Shown: piece by piece, positions 1 through 8,755 of the stretch | Numbering within the stretch: position 1 is the first letter of the stretch | Layout: each line of letters starts with the position of its first letter | Assembly (NCBI GenBank): GCA_013365365.1 | Contig: JABVXU010000736.1 | Span: 1 to 23,302 of the forward strand | From: Cruorifilaria tuberocauda | Taxonomy: Eukaryota > Nematoda > Chromadorea > Rhabditida > Onchocercidae | DNA length: 23,302 bases | Direction of reading: 5' to 3' | The notes under the pieces: model-generated | What the model was told of the DNA's origin: nothing | Databases searched by the model: none | Seen by the model: the letters and a program-made list of their open reading frames with translations, nothing else | Program-made: the position numbers and the translations under genes

Positions 1-435
1 TTACAATTATCTACCATTATTTGTTATTTATTATCACTGTTTATTAATAATTATTATTGATTATTATTATTATTAACATTATTTTAGAAGAAATGGGTAC
101 AATTTTTAGGTAACGAAAATAGCCTGACATTACACTTAATATATTCTCCTATCTTTTGATTTCCAAAGTCTCCAAAGCAAAATATTCATGAAATCCACTG
201 AGAAATATCGGGAGTGAGAAGAAAAGCAAAAAAAAACTAATTTTGAATATTTCAATAAAAGTTTTCTTTTCTCCCAAAATGCAAATTATTATATTTACGT
301 TTTTCGTCCTGATATATCTAATAAATTTACATTTTTATATCTTTTCCATTTTTTTCTGATATTTCGAAATGCTTTCTGCTTTCTTACTATTACTATAAAC
401 TCATTGATTTTTCCCTAATATATTTGTTTGTTTTC

Positions 436-466
436 CTATGCAAAATAATAGTCGTCTAAGTATAAG
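436..466 (-). CDS. Possible last exon of gene A
   Basis: The best acceptor downstream of 1104 is AATTTTTCAG just before 466. Joined in phase 2 it gives Ser then LYLDDYYFA and a TAG at 438-436. The acceptor is strong and the phase fits, but nine codons are too few to judge coding bias. Other acceptors further left (for example near 134 and 315) also open short frames, so the true 3' end is unresolved. Confidence 0.25.
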
Positions 467-499
467 CTGAAAAATTAAAATCGAAAATGATCTGAAGAC

Positions 500-535
500 T
501 TCAGTAAAGCTTTCAGTGAAGCGTTCAGTAAAGTA
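500..535. repeat. 12-nt minisatellite, three copies
   Basis: Units TTCAGTAAAGCT (500-511), TTCAGTGAAGCG (512-523) and TTCAGTAAAGTA (524-535) lie head to tail without gaps, differing at one to three positions. Confidence 0.85.
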
Positions 536-1103
536 ATGTCAGCAAAACAGGAAGGGATATAGCAGAAGTTCATTTTTGTACGATTGAGATCAAAGTTAAG
601 TGAAAAAATTTTGCAGAATTTTTGATTTGAAAATAAAAAAGAAAAGAAAATAAGAAGAAAGCAAAGTAAATGTTTTATTGTTGCAGTGATAACAGAGAAG
701 ACAATATGTAAATGAGGGAAAATAGGCATTTTTAAAATTCTAAATTAAGTCAACAAATCAATAAACATTACAATTTGCAATCAGTTGAATTAAATATACA
801 AATAAAATGCAAATAAAAATGAGAATGTTGTAATTTGTCATTTTAATTGTTTAATTAATTACCCAAGCTAAGTGAGAAGCACGTGAGTGCACGTAATGAT
901 GTTTACTACGTAAATAATTACTGTAATTGTTCTTGTTAATTAAATAATTAAGCAAATAATGATGATAATGCTAAGTAGAAAATGATGATAACTGAAGAAG
1001 GGATTCATTGCTCATAAATTTTCCAAATTTCCATTCTTCAAAAATTAATTGTCGCCATTAATTATCATCATTTTATAAGCCTATATTGAAATGTTTAATG
1101 CAC

Positions 1104-1286
1104 CTGTATTCCGGTGTACCGGAATCAGAATAACGAGTTGTGGATACGGTTTCCTCGTATGTTGTTGACTCGCTTCGATAACCGGATTCACCAGCAGTTC
1201 GTTCACCTGTTTGTACCACTTGATTTGTACAGTTTATGATATTTTCATAGTCACTGAGAAATTCCCGTAATGACCCAAATCTGGAC
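1104..1286 (-). CDS. Gene A exon near the 3' end (60 codons, phase 2 to 2)
   Basis: The acceptor CTTATTTCCAG precedes 1286; the first base completes an Arg codon. The exon encodes [19 protein letters not shown] and then a Ser/Thr/Glu/Tyr-rich stretch ending TPEY, with a possible N-glycosylation-like NCT of unknown meaning. It ends with AG before the donor GTGCAT (1103). If that donor is not used, the frame reads ten more codons to a TAA at 1073-1075, which would make this the last exon. G+C is clearly higher than in the flanks. Confidence 0.7.
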
Positions 1287-4200
1287 CTGGAAATAAGTTC
1301 AACTTGATTCGCACCAAGTATTAAAGCAGGGAAGTTTTTAAGATCTTTCTTATCAAGCATAAATTAAAACAATAAGCACTCTTCTAATATTAAACTTGCG
1401 AAATTAGTACTGTTACTAATACTTAAATTTGCAATAGCAATTAGTATCGGTAGAATTCTCTTCATAATTAGTTTTAATTACGTCATTAAGATATTTATAT
1501 TTAATAATAAAGACCAAATAAATTAACATGTTTAATATACAAAGTTGTCTATTCAGTAGTTTATCTGTTGCGATAGTTAATGATTTTTACCGTACATTAC
1601 ACCGTATATTACCTTGCATATTAGTAGGTACAGTACCATAAACTAGTTAATGTTAATTATCAGGTTAACAGAAATTGGAGTATTTCAATATTTTCAGTGT
1701 AACAAATTTGTTAAAATGAAAGTAACGATCTGTAATGCTATAATGTTCAATAATCTGAAATTTTCAACATGAAGCTGGTATCTGTATATATAATTTAGTA
1801 GCACTATAATTAGTAGCACAATAATTGAAATTTAAATTACGAATAATTTCAAAATACTTTAAGTTATGATTGCTTATTGAGATTTACTTTGCAAAAGTAA
1901 TGGAAATACTTATATTGGTATCATTGCTGTTAATGAGTATGACATTAGTATGAAAAATAATATTATTGTACCAAAATATAATGATATCACTGGATGAAAT
2001 ACAATCTGGAAGATAAAGTTGATAAAAAAATGATTTACCAGACTATGATTAGGTTATCGTCTACAATGCTATCATCGCCTTTATCAGTTACATCAATAAA
2101 TTCAACATTTCCATTGATATCACTGATATTGCTGCGATTATCGTGATCTTTTGAAACTATCAAGTCATGCAAGTACCTTCTAAACAATCGATGAATTTCG
2201 ATTGATAATCGAAAAGCCATTTTTCCATTTTTTTTCCAAATCATCATTCTATGTTCATGATCAAGACGATATCAACTTATCAAGCAGCAAATTTAATCAC
2301 TGCTTAATCACAATTGAATGATTGGATGAAAATTTTTGATTTGTTCAATGGCGAGTTGTAATCAATAGATGATATGCATTTTAGAATAAAATTTCAAGAA
2401 TTTTCATCGATTAAATTGAATAGAATAATAAATTCTTCTGAATAAATTACTACAGTAACAGATATTATCAATGAACCAAGAAGAAGGAGCAGAAGCATCT
2501 GACAGAATAGTTTTGGTATTTTATATTGGAACTTATTGAATGGAAATGGAATAAAATGAAATGAAATGGAATAAGAGATCAAGCAGAAAGATTACGATAT
2601 CATTTGCTGATAAATCATCGATAACTGATCCAAATGCAACAATGATTCATTTATTTCTCTCTTTCTCCCAATTCCTTCTAACTTTTCTCCTTTCTTAAAT
2701 TATTTTATTAAAATTTATGTCACTTAAAGTGCAATGAACTGTCATATTCTTAATTAAAATACTTCATATATTGATAACTAATATTAAAGTTTGTGAATTA
2801 ATCAAGCATTTATTCCATCCTATCAGTAATTATTATTTTCACATGAATTAAGAAAGAGATAATAATTGCAAAGTTTAGAAATTAAATTATGCAAATATCA
2901 AACATCAATTATATTTTGATCAGAAATTGTATATGCTGAATTATTTCGTATGATTCAATTTCGTATGAACGTATGATTCAAATTCCATTTCAAACAAATT
3001 TAAAAGTTTTTCTAATTTTGTTATGACTGAAAGTAATGCATTCAGGCGTATCTAAATTCGTAACAGTTTCTGTTCCTCTCTCTGTTTACCTGTTCGTATC
3101 ATTTTCAAGAATTATAGTGCAAAAAAGAAAAATGAACATTTTAATTTATCACAAACTCAATTTAAATTTTAACAATTTTCCTAATTAATCAATAAACTAT
3201 CCTTTTGCATTATGCAAATAAGTCTTTGCTGTAAATTTAGCAACAGTTTTTAATACTTATTGTCTACTTCACAAGGATTGAAATGTAAAATAAATTTTGT
3301 TTAGTGATCAGATATTTGGCATAATTCATTAAATGATAATCGAAATAGAAATTCTTTCATAAATTCATTTCGAAAATGCTTGAATGATGGAGTGAAATTT
3401 CGAGTAATTCAGTTCGAAGTTCGGAATATTAATTCAACAACTCCAAATCTCAAAACTCAAAAGTAACAACAGAAGAAATTTGTTAATATTCAGGGATAAA
3501 TTAACAGAAATGAATTTCCTATTCGATCGATACTGCGAGAGTTTTGTTTTCATATTATCCAAAAATGCTACAGCTTAGTGCTAGTAGACCTGATATCACA
3601 AAATTAATGCAAAATCAGTTATTTGAAAGCTTTTGGGAAATAAGCTAGTGAAGAAGCTTTTCGTTCTTATCAGTTGGATTTCCAGCATTCAATGTTTTGA
3701 CGTAGTCAATTGAATTAACCAATAAAAGAATAGAATATTAATAACAAAATTCAAACTGCTGGGAATCCAACTGATAAGACTAAAATTAATTAACCTGAAA
3801 ATTTGATAGGTTATCATGCAAAAATTCAATGTTTTGTTAAATTAAGTTATCAATGATCTTAAATGTATGAGTCATTTTTGCATTTTGAATTTTAGAGCTT
3901 AACAAGAATTTAATTGTATAATTCCAATTCATAATATTAATCAATACTAAACGGATCGCAAAATTATTGATTATTGAATGTTATATGAGGTCAATGTTAT
4001 CAGTGATTTACCAACATTCTATTCAATTATTTTATACTTAAATTCCAATTCCGTCATAATTTCCATTTCCCATCGATAATTGTTTCGTTAACTTATTTTA
4101 TGCAAATTTCGTCCACAATTTCTAATTTCATTTACATACCTTTTCTCCGATTTCCCGGTTTTTTCTCGAGGATTTAATGAAGGGATATACCTGTATAAGT

Positions 4201-5249
4201 AATTATTGTAATTTGGCTCATTAGGAAAAAAATTCATTCTTTTAGATTTTATTAAAACATTAAAAAAGGATAGAAGTAAGTAATATGCAATTTTAAATGC
4301 ACTTATATATGCAACAGTAATTGTTTTTCAACTTCCAATTATTTTATCCAAAAATATTTAGCAAACTGTTTGCTTGTTACTCTAACAAAGAGTACGAGTA
4401 ACTGATGAAAGAAAAAGTTTATTTGAAGAAATATATGAACGATTTATAAAAGGTCAAAAGATTTTAAGCACATAAAGTAAAGAATAATTGAATTGCGAGA
4501 AGTAAACAGTAAAGCGAAGCAAATTTTTTCATTTTTTGCAATGAAATGTGAAATAAATGATAAGTAAATAATAATTCGATCAATCAATAAAGATAAAAAA
4601 TTGCTTTTATATATTTCCTCTCTAATGTTATTCTTAAAATTCAAAAAAAAGGAAAGGAAGTAAATTTTGGGTCAATTATAATTCATGAATAATAGTTATT
4701 AATAATTCAAGAGGTCAGAAAGATAAAATGGTTTGAATTTAGTCAAAAATAAATTCTAACAATTAAGACAGCTTTGATATTAACTTAAAACAGTGATAAC
4801 GAATAACAGAAATTGAATTTCCAATTTTAATCAGATCATTTAATTAGTAATGAAATGCAAATTTGAAATTGCATTATGAGAAGAAAGGTATGGCAGAATG
4901 GTTGTAGCATTTGATTAGATTTAACAGATAGAATAAAATTTGTTTTCATTCTTCCTTATCAAACAAATACTAAAATTCTGATAGCTAATGATAAGAGGTT
5001 AAACTTTTCCTTATCATTTCACTTTTCTCCAAGTCTTCAATATTTCCTCACTTAAAAAACTCAATAATTTTTACAAAAATTAGAAATGGTCAGTAATATA
5101 TGCGAACTTTCATAATTATTTAAAAATAATCATGCAGTTATTTAAAACAAATTTTAAAAGGTTGTTTTTCTAGTTTGCGAGTGAAATTATGAAATAGAAT
5201 AAATTTCTGTTGTGTTGCAAAATTTAAATTATTGATTGGATAATCAGTT

Positions 5250-5281
<32 letters not shown>

Positions 5282-8200
5282 GGATTGGAAATAAACGAAA
5301 ACTGGCTTAAATCGGAGGACAAATAATACTTTAACCATGGAATAAACAAGATATCATGCTTGTAAAATAAATATTTACATGTGCTATCTCTTTGATGTTA
5401 ATTACAACTTGTTCCAAAAAAATTATCAGAAAAACCTTTTAAAAAAAACCTTTTTTAAACTTTTAAAAAACCTTTTTTTTGCATGTAGGGAATGAATTTT
5501 ATATCGGAAATGAATAAATAATATATTCAAGTACTGAATTTTGATACAATCGAAAGATTAATGAATTCCTCTTGAACTAGAATGACAGGAATTAGCATAA
5601 TCATATACTAATAATTTTCGGAAATTAATATGAAAATTTCGATATATTTCTCTCTGACCGATTTTTTCACTGACTAAATTGTTTGTTGTCACTTAGTTTA
5701 ACTGTCATACTTGCTGTCATCTGCGCAAATGTCACATACACATATATATATATATATATATCATGTGATCGCATAATTGATACATAATTATTTTACCGTA
5801 TATTTTATTGCTGATTTTAATTACTCCCACTACAATTATTACCGCTGTTGTCACCACTATTATTTTCGTTATTGTTATCACGATTATTATTGTTATTGTT
5901 ATTGTTATTATCATTGCGATCATTATTATTAGTCGTACTGCCAATATTCTTATCATTATTACTGCTATTGTTGTTATCATTATTACAACTATTATTGTCA
6001 TCATTACTATTATAACTATCATTGCTACTGTTATTATTGTCATTATCACTATTATCATAAGTTATCATGAACTATCATTATCGTAAATTATTATTATCAT
6101 GGATAATTAATATCCAGTAATATTACTTACAAATTACGAATGAATTGAAATAAGTATATTGTACAATTGCAATGATTTAAATAAATAATTTTTTCGTATT
6201 ACTTGACTTAACGTGAAAGTAATGTGATTACGTTTAAACTATGCATGAATGATTCTTATCTATGTTGAATTTATAACATTCATCTAAATGTATTATCAAT
6301 TTTACATATCATTGTTATTACTTTTAAAATGATTAATTCTATTATGTTTAGAAAATTCACAAAGTTAATTCTGATTTCGTTTGATATCTGAACTTTGACC
6401 AACCTCATATTAGACCGTTTTCCATTACTATCCATTACACTTCCATAATTTTCATTAGCCTGATATCCTCCACGGCCTCTATTACTCGACGAAATCCATT
6501 CATCAGAATTATGCCTATTTTCATTGATATATTCCCGTTGTTGTTCTTCACGGTGTTCGCGGTAACGTTCGCATAATTCCTTCCGGTGCAATTTCTCACT
6601 GATTATTTCCGGCTCATATTGTGTCGTAATTTTTCTTCCCTGTAAAATTAAGAAAAAAGGAAAAATGAAAATCATCCTACTCTCATTTAACTAGTAATTC
6701 ATCATCCGACTGCTAGATATTTGTTCCAAAAAATATCGTTTAAATTTCGATAATAAATTAGCTTATCTCATAGGCGATTAAGCTTATTTCAAATTTCTCA
6801 AGAATAAAATTGCAATGGAATTGAAGGAAGAATGTTTTAACCGACATGTTGTGAAGGTGGAATGGCATCATCAAGCATTGTTTCAACAGCCATTGAGATC
6901 TGAAAGTTCAATTCATATCAACTTTCATTTATTAATTTCTTTAAAACAATCTATATGATTGTTTTTTATCACTATAACTACCATCAGAAATCATTAAGCA
7001 ATTCAGTGAGAAATTTCTAAAGTTTTCGGATAATTTTTCGGAGTTTTTACCATGATTATAAATTTGTTTCGAAATTTATTCACTTTAAGCTGTACGTAAT
7101 GCATGATAGGAAGTGATAATCATGGTTTTCATAAATCTGAACGGTAATACATCAAATCAGTTCTATACTTCGGAACTTAATTTCATCTACTTCAAATATA
7201 TTTATTTTTAATTCATTAAAATTATCTAATTAAAAAAATGAGGGTAAATTAAAAAACAAAAGTTCTATTTCATTAAAATTCGAATTTCTTTCAAGTATAA
7301 AATTGGAAGAATGCAAATGTTAAGGTTAAAATACTGATAATTCAGAATTTAAATACCAGTAGGAATATCTTCAAATATTAAACGCATAAGCAAGATATTA
7401 ACATATTCATCAAATATATCTCCAAATTAACGGAAAAAAAATTCAAGCAAATGTGAAAAATATAAGTCAATGAGCGAATTATAATTATTTAATGAAATAG
7501 ATAGCTTTTCCATTTTGTGGGAAATGTATTCAAAAAAAGTAAGAAGGAAAAAAGAGTAAGAAAGTAAAAATTTAATACAAAGAAAAAAATTCAAAATTAG
7601 GGAACTTAAAATGGGGTTAGTTTAATACCAAATCATATTGATAAACCTCGACTTGCATGAATCCTCCGCTACTATCAGCATCATTCATAGCATTATCACA
7701 ACTTTGTCGTACCTGAAATCCAGCCTTTTTTTAAGCCCATAACATTATTATCGCAATAATTTAAAATCCACTAATTTTTTAAAACAATCTCAAATATCAA
7801 TTTTTCAAAAACCTAAAATTAAAAGTAAAGTATCATTTTTATACGGATTTATTTGTTGAAATTAAGCAAGATAGACTGAAATGTGAATTTGTTATCATAA
7901 GTCTACAATTTTGAAATGATTCTGTAAAAGTAATTGATAAATACAAAACAAAATCAGCAAGTAAATTCTGAAACTCAAAACGTTGATTTTGAATCAAAAG
8001 AAGTGAAAATAATGAGTGTTTATCAGAAGTGAGAGAAAAAATCGAATAATGCTTTCAGAGATAAATTCCAAAACTGGAATTTTATTATTTAAGAATGATA
8101 CACAAAGTCTGCATGAATGGCATTTCAGATCTCCAATATCACTATCATTACTATTATTTATCATCATTCATTATTTTTATCATTATTATTGTATTGTTAT

Positions 8201-8727
8201 TATTAACCATTGTCATTTTTATTTATTATTGCTATATTTATTATTAGTTATTATTACCACTATTATTTCTTATTTTTATTATTAATATTATTATTGATCT
8301 AATAATTGCATTTTTTTTCTCGATCTATTGAGGTTATTAATGGGATAGATTTCGCATAAAGTAATTGAATTTGAATTTTTGAAATTGTCACATCAAATAA
8401 TTTGTTACCTTTTTTTAGCAATTCTTGGCATTTGAAAATTCAAAACTTTTTTTGATAACTAAAATTTGATATAAGTCAGCAAAAATTCAGAAAATTGCAA
8501 AAAATCAAAATTTAAAAAGTCTCGCATCAATGAAATTAATATTTGGTTTAATGCTTGTTTGATGAAGCTTCAAGAAATCATTGATAAAACTGATAACTGA
8601 CTTCAGTTCGTTCGACTATCATACGACTATGACTTCGAGATCGTCGTCGTCCTCGTCGTTGCTGTTGTTCAGAAGTGGCCACCGATCCTAAATTTGTTAG
8701 TGTTTCCGATTCTGACCGATGTGGCAT
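1104..8727 (-). CDS. Gene A: multi-exon nematode gene of unknown function
   Basis: Coding exons that join in frame: 8727-8602, 7712-7647, 6899-6846, 6639-6404, 4190-4140 and 1286-1104, with 2248-2177 as a possible extra exon and 466-436 as a possible last exon. Without the extra exon this gives 238 codons up to 1104. The product is hydrophilic, with no signal peptide or membrane segment. Residues 21-23 are QQQ and 24-35 are an Arg/Ser patch ([12 protein letters not shown]). Residues about 98-119 are a highly charged, helix-like stretch. A Gly/Asn/Ser-rich linker follows, and the last exon is rich in Ser, Thr, Glu and Tyr. I do not recognise a family; the basic patch could be a nuclear signal or an RNA or cytoskeletal contact. 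The start was chosen because an acceptor lies 8 nt before this ATG, as in SL trans-spliced mRNAs. The exon set is supported by matching phases (0, 0, 0, 2, 2) but not by transcripts. Confidence 0.7.
1795..1824. repeat. 15-nt tandem duplication
   Basis: TTAGTAGCACTATAA is followed at once by TTAGTAGCACAATAA, one mismatch. A small inverted repeat follows: TTGAAATT at 1825-1832 and AATTTCAA at 1845-1852, with a 12-nt loop. Confidence 0.85.
2177..2248 (-). CDS. Possible gene A 72-nt exon
   Basis: The frame opens after a weak acceptor (GAACATAG before 2248), encodes 23 codons ending in IEIHRLFR, and ends with AG before the donor GTACTT (2176). It is phase 2 at both ends, which fits between exons 4190-4140 and 1286-1104. 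The predicted segment is basic and could form one helix with the start of the next exon. The acceptor is poor and the coding bias is modest, so this may be chance; the same frame runs on to a stop at 2035. Confidence 0.3.
2947..2981. repeat. CGTATGA short repeat cluster
   Basis: CGTATGATTCAA occurs at 2947-2958 and again at 2970-2981, with a shorter copy CGTATGAA at 2962-2969 between them. Confidence 0.8.
3665..3779 (+). repeat. Hairpin with 23-bp stem (miRNA-like or MITE-like)
   Basis: The arms are 3665-3687 and 3757-3779 (TCTTATCAGTTGG... against ...CCAACTGATAAGA). They pair over all 23 positions, with one G-U wobble (3681 with 3763) if transcribed on the plus strand; on the minus strand that pair becomes an A-C mismatch. 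The 69-nt loop carries its own hairpin: TTGAC/GTCAA (3697-3701, 3705-3709) around GTA, flanked by TTCAA/TTGAA (3688-3692, 3710-3714). It lies in a gene A intron. It could be a small-RNA precursor or a miniature inverted-repeat element; no clear target-site duplication is visible. Confidence 0.75.
4140..4190 (-). CDS. Gene A 51-nt exon, possibly alternatively spliced
   Basis: The acceptor TTACTTATACAG precedes 4190 and the strong donor AAAAG/GTATGT follows 4140. The exon starts by completing a split Arg codon and ends with AG, phase 2 at both ends, exactly what exons 4 and 1286-1104 require. The reading is [16 protein letters not shown], hydrophilic and compatible with the surrounding protein. 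G+C is well above that of the intron around it. Because it is a symmetric multiple of three, it can be included or skipped without changing frame. It lies about 2.2 kb downstream of exon 4. Confidence 0.5.
5250..5275. repeat. (GA)13 microsatellite
   Basis: An uninterrupted GA dinucleotide run, followed by an interrupted TAGAGAGG tail. It produces a Ser-Leu repeat in a minus-strand open frame, which is an artefact. Confidence 0.95.
5431..5480. repeat. Three A(n)CCT(n) units
   Basis: AAAACCTTTT, then A8CCT6, then TTTTA6CCT8: three copies of a near-identical unit with varying homopolymer length, probably replication slippage. Confidence 0.75.
5742..5761. repeat. (AT)10 microsatellite
   Basis: An uninterrupted AT run preceded by CACATACAC. 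Confidence 0.95.
5825..6070. repeat. Degenerate (ATT)n-type trinucleotide tract
   Basis: About 80 consecutive triplets, almost all ending in T or C (ATT, GTT, ATC, ACT, GCT), with substitutions but almost no loss of register. This explains why one plus and two minus frames stay open together (Ile/Val-rich, and Asn/Asp/Ser-rich). There is no start context, splice site or G+C rise, so I do not call a gene. Confidence 0.85.
6404..6639 (-). CDS. Gene A exon 4 (78 codons plus 2 nt)
   Basis: The acceptor TAATTTTACAG precedes 6639; the exon runs from [10 protein letters not shown] to GKRSNM and ends with AG in phase 2 before the donor GTTGGT (6403). The first half holds a strongly charged segment ([20 protein letters not shown]), probably helical. 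The second half is Gly/Asn/Ser-rich and looks disordered. The open frame continues past both splice sites, but the sequence there loses coding character and becomes A+T rich. Confidence 0.75.
6846..6899 (-). CDS. Gene A exon 3 (18 codons, 54 nt)
   Basis: The acceptor AACTTTCAG precedes 6899. It encodes [18 protein letters not shown]. Two donors are possible: GTCGGT at 6845 (phase 0, fits the next exon) and GTTAAA at 6841 (phase 1, which would bring a stop into exon 4). The first is therefore preferred. The length is a multiple of three. Confidence 0.65.
6900..7646 (-). other. Gene A intron 2
   Basis: A+T-rich intron (747 bp) with purine-rich runs near 7525-7600 and an ACTGATAA site at 7333-7340. 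No coding or RNA gene seen. Confidence 0.6.
7647..7712 (-). CDS. Gene A exon 2 (22 codons, 66 nt)
   Basis: The acceptor GATTTCAG lies just before 7712 and the donor GTTTAT just after 7647. It is phase 0 at both ends and encodes VRQSCDNAM through FMQVE, an acidic, Ser/Asp-rich segment. The length is a multiple of three, so skipping it would keep the frame. Confidence 0.7.
7713..8601 (-). other. Gene A intron 1 with a TTA/ATT-rich tract
   Basis: An 889-bp intron. The stretch 8140-8290 is a degenerate TTA/ATT/ATC repeat with register slips, which creates an open frame on the plus strand that I regard as an artefact. An ACTGATAA site (8589-8596) overlaps the start of this intron. Confidence 0.6.
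8140..8290. repeat. Degenerate (TTA)n/(ATT)n low-complexity tract
   Basis: ATT, TTA, ATC and TAT triplets dominate, with frame slips and no coding signal. It resembles the tract at 5825-6070 but is more decayed. Confidence 0.8.
8602..8727 (-). CDS. Gene A exon 1 (42 codons, start)
   Basis: Starts with [10 protein letters not shown] and ends with VERTE in phase 0. The donor GTCAGT (8601-8596) was chosen over GTTATC a few bases on because it matches the nematode consensus better and keeps phase 0 with the next exon. The exon is clearly richer in G+C than its flanks and encodes QQQ followed by an Arg/Ser-rich patch. If an upstream exon exists, the frame would extend through Arg-Thr before this Met. 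Confidence 0.75.
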
Positions 8728-8735
8728 CGTTCGAT

Positions 8736-8755
8736 CTGAATAAAAACGGAAAAAA
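8736..8755 (-). promoter_or_regulatory. Probable SL trans-splice or 3' splice acceptor of gene A
   Basis: On the minus strand a pyrimidine-rich run ends in TTTTTATTCAG, with the cut between 8736 and 8735. The start codon follows after 8 nt (8727). A very short leader after a strong acceptor is the usual signature of spliced-leader addition in nematodes. It could instead be an ordinary acceptor after an upstream exon ending in phase 1; I found no convincing exon of that kind. Confidence 0.55.

Larger units (their letters stand above)
1..1103. other. Left flank: probable 3' region of gene A, otherwise non-coding
   Basis: Very A+T-rich sequence. It starts with a TTA/ATT run (about 1-85) and holds the candidate last exon at 436-466, a 12-nt minisatellite at 500-535, an SL1-like string at 857-867 and three ACGT motifs at 881-911. 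A minus-strand open frame across 475-729 is Phe/Leu-rich with no coding bias. I could not pick out a convincing polyadenylation signal for gene A. Confidence 0.5.
1287..4139 (-). other. Gene A intron (contains candidate exon and hairpin)
   Basis: If 2248-2177 is not an exon, this is one 2.85-kb intron. It holds the 15-nt duplication at 1795, the CGTATGA repeat at 2947-2981, the 23-bp-stem hairpin at 3665-3779, an ATGGAAT-rich run near 2537-2575, and ACTGATAA sites at 2081, 3667, 3770 and 3997. Nothing else with coding character was seen. Confidence 0.5.
4191..6403 (-). other. Gene A intron with simple repeats
   Basis: A 2.2-kb intron between exon 6639-6404 and the 51-nt exon. It holds (GA)13, an AAAACCTTTT triplication, (AT)10 and a long degenerate trinucleotide tract, described separately. 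A small inverted repeat GTTACTC/GAGTAAC lies at 4376-4402. No exon could be supported. Confidence 0.55.

Noticed and set aside
475..729. 84-codon minus-strand frame
   Set aside because: Phe/Leu-rich with no coding bias; part of it is the 12-nt minisatellite read in frame.
2035..2176. Continuation of the 2248-2177 frame to a stop, with a [13 protein letters not shown] stretch
   Set aside because: The only acceptor nearby (GACTTGATAG) would need a preceding phase-1 end, which no gene A exon gives; kept only the upstream part as a weak exon.
5138..5338. Minus-strand frame with a Ser-Leu repeat
   Set aside because: Created by the (GA)13 microsatellite; the remainder is Phe/Lys-rich as expected from A+T-rich DNA.
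5732..6086. Overlapping open frames of 83-108 codons on both strands
   Set aside because: All are by-products of the degenerate ATT-type trinucleotide tract: the peptides are Ile/Val/Thr or Asn/Asp/Ser runs with no splice or start context.
8016..8285. 89-codon plus-strand frame
   Set aside because: The second half is the TTA/ATT low-complexity tract, and it lies antisense inside gene A intron 1.
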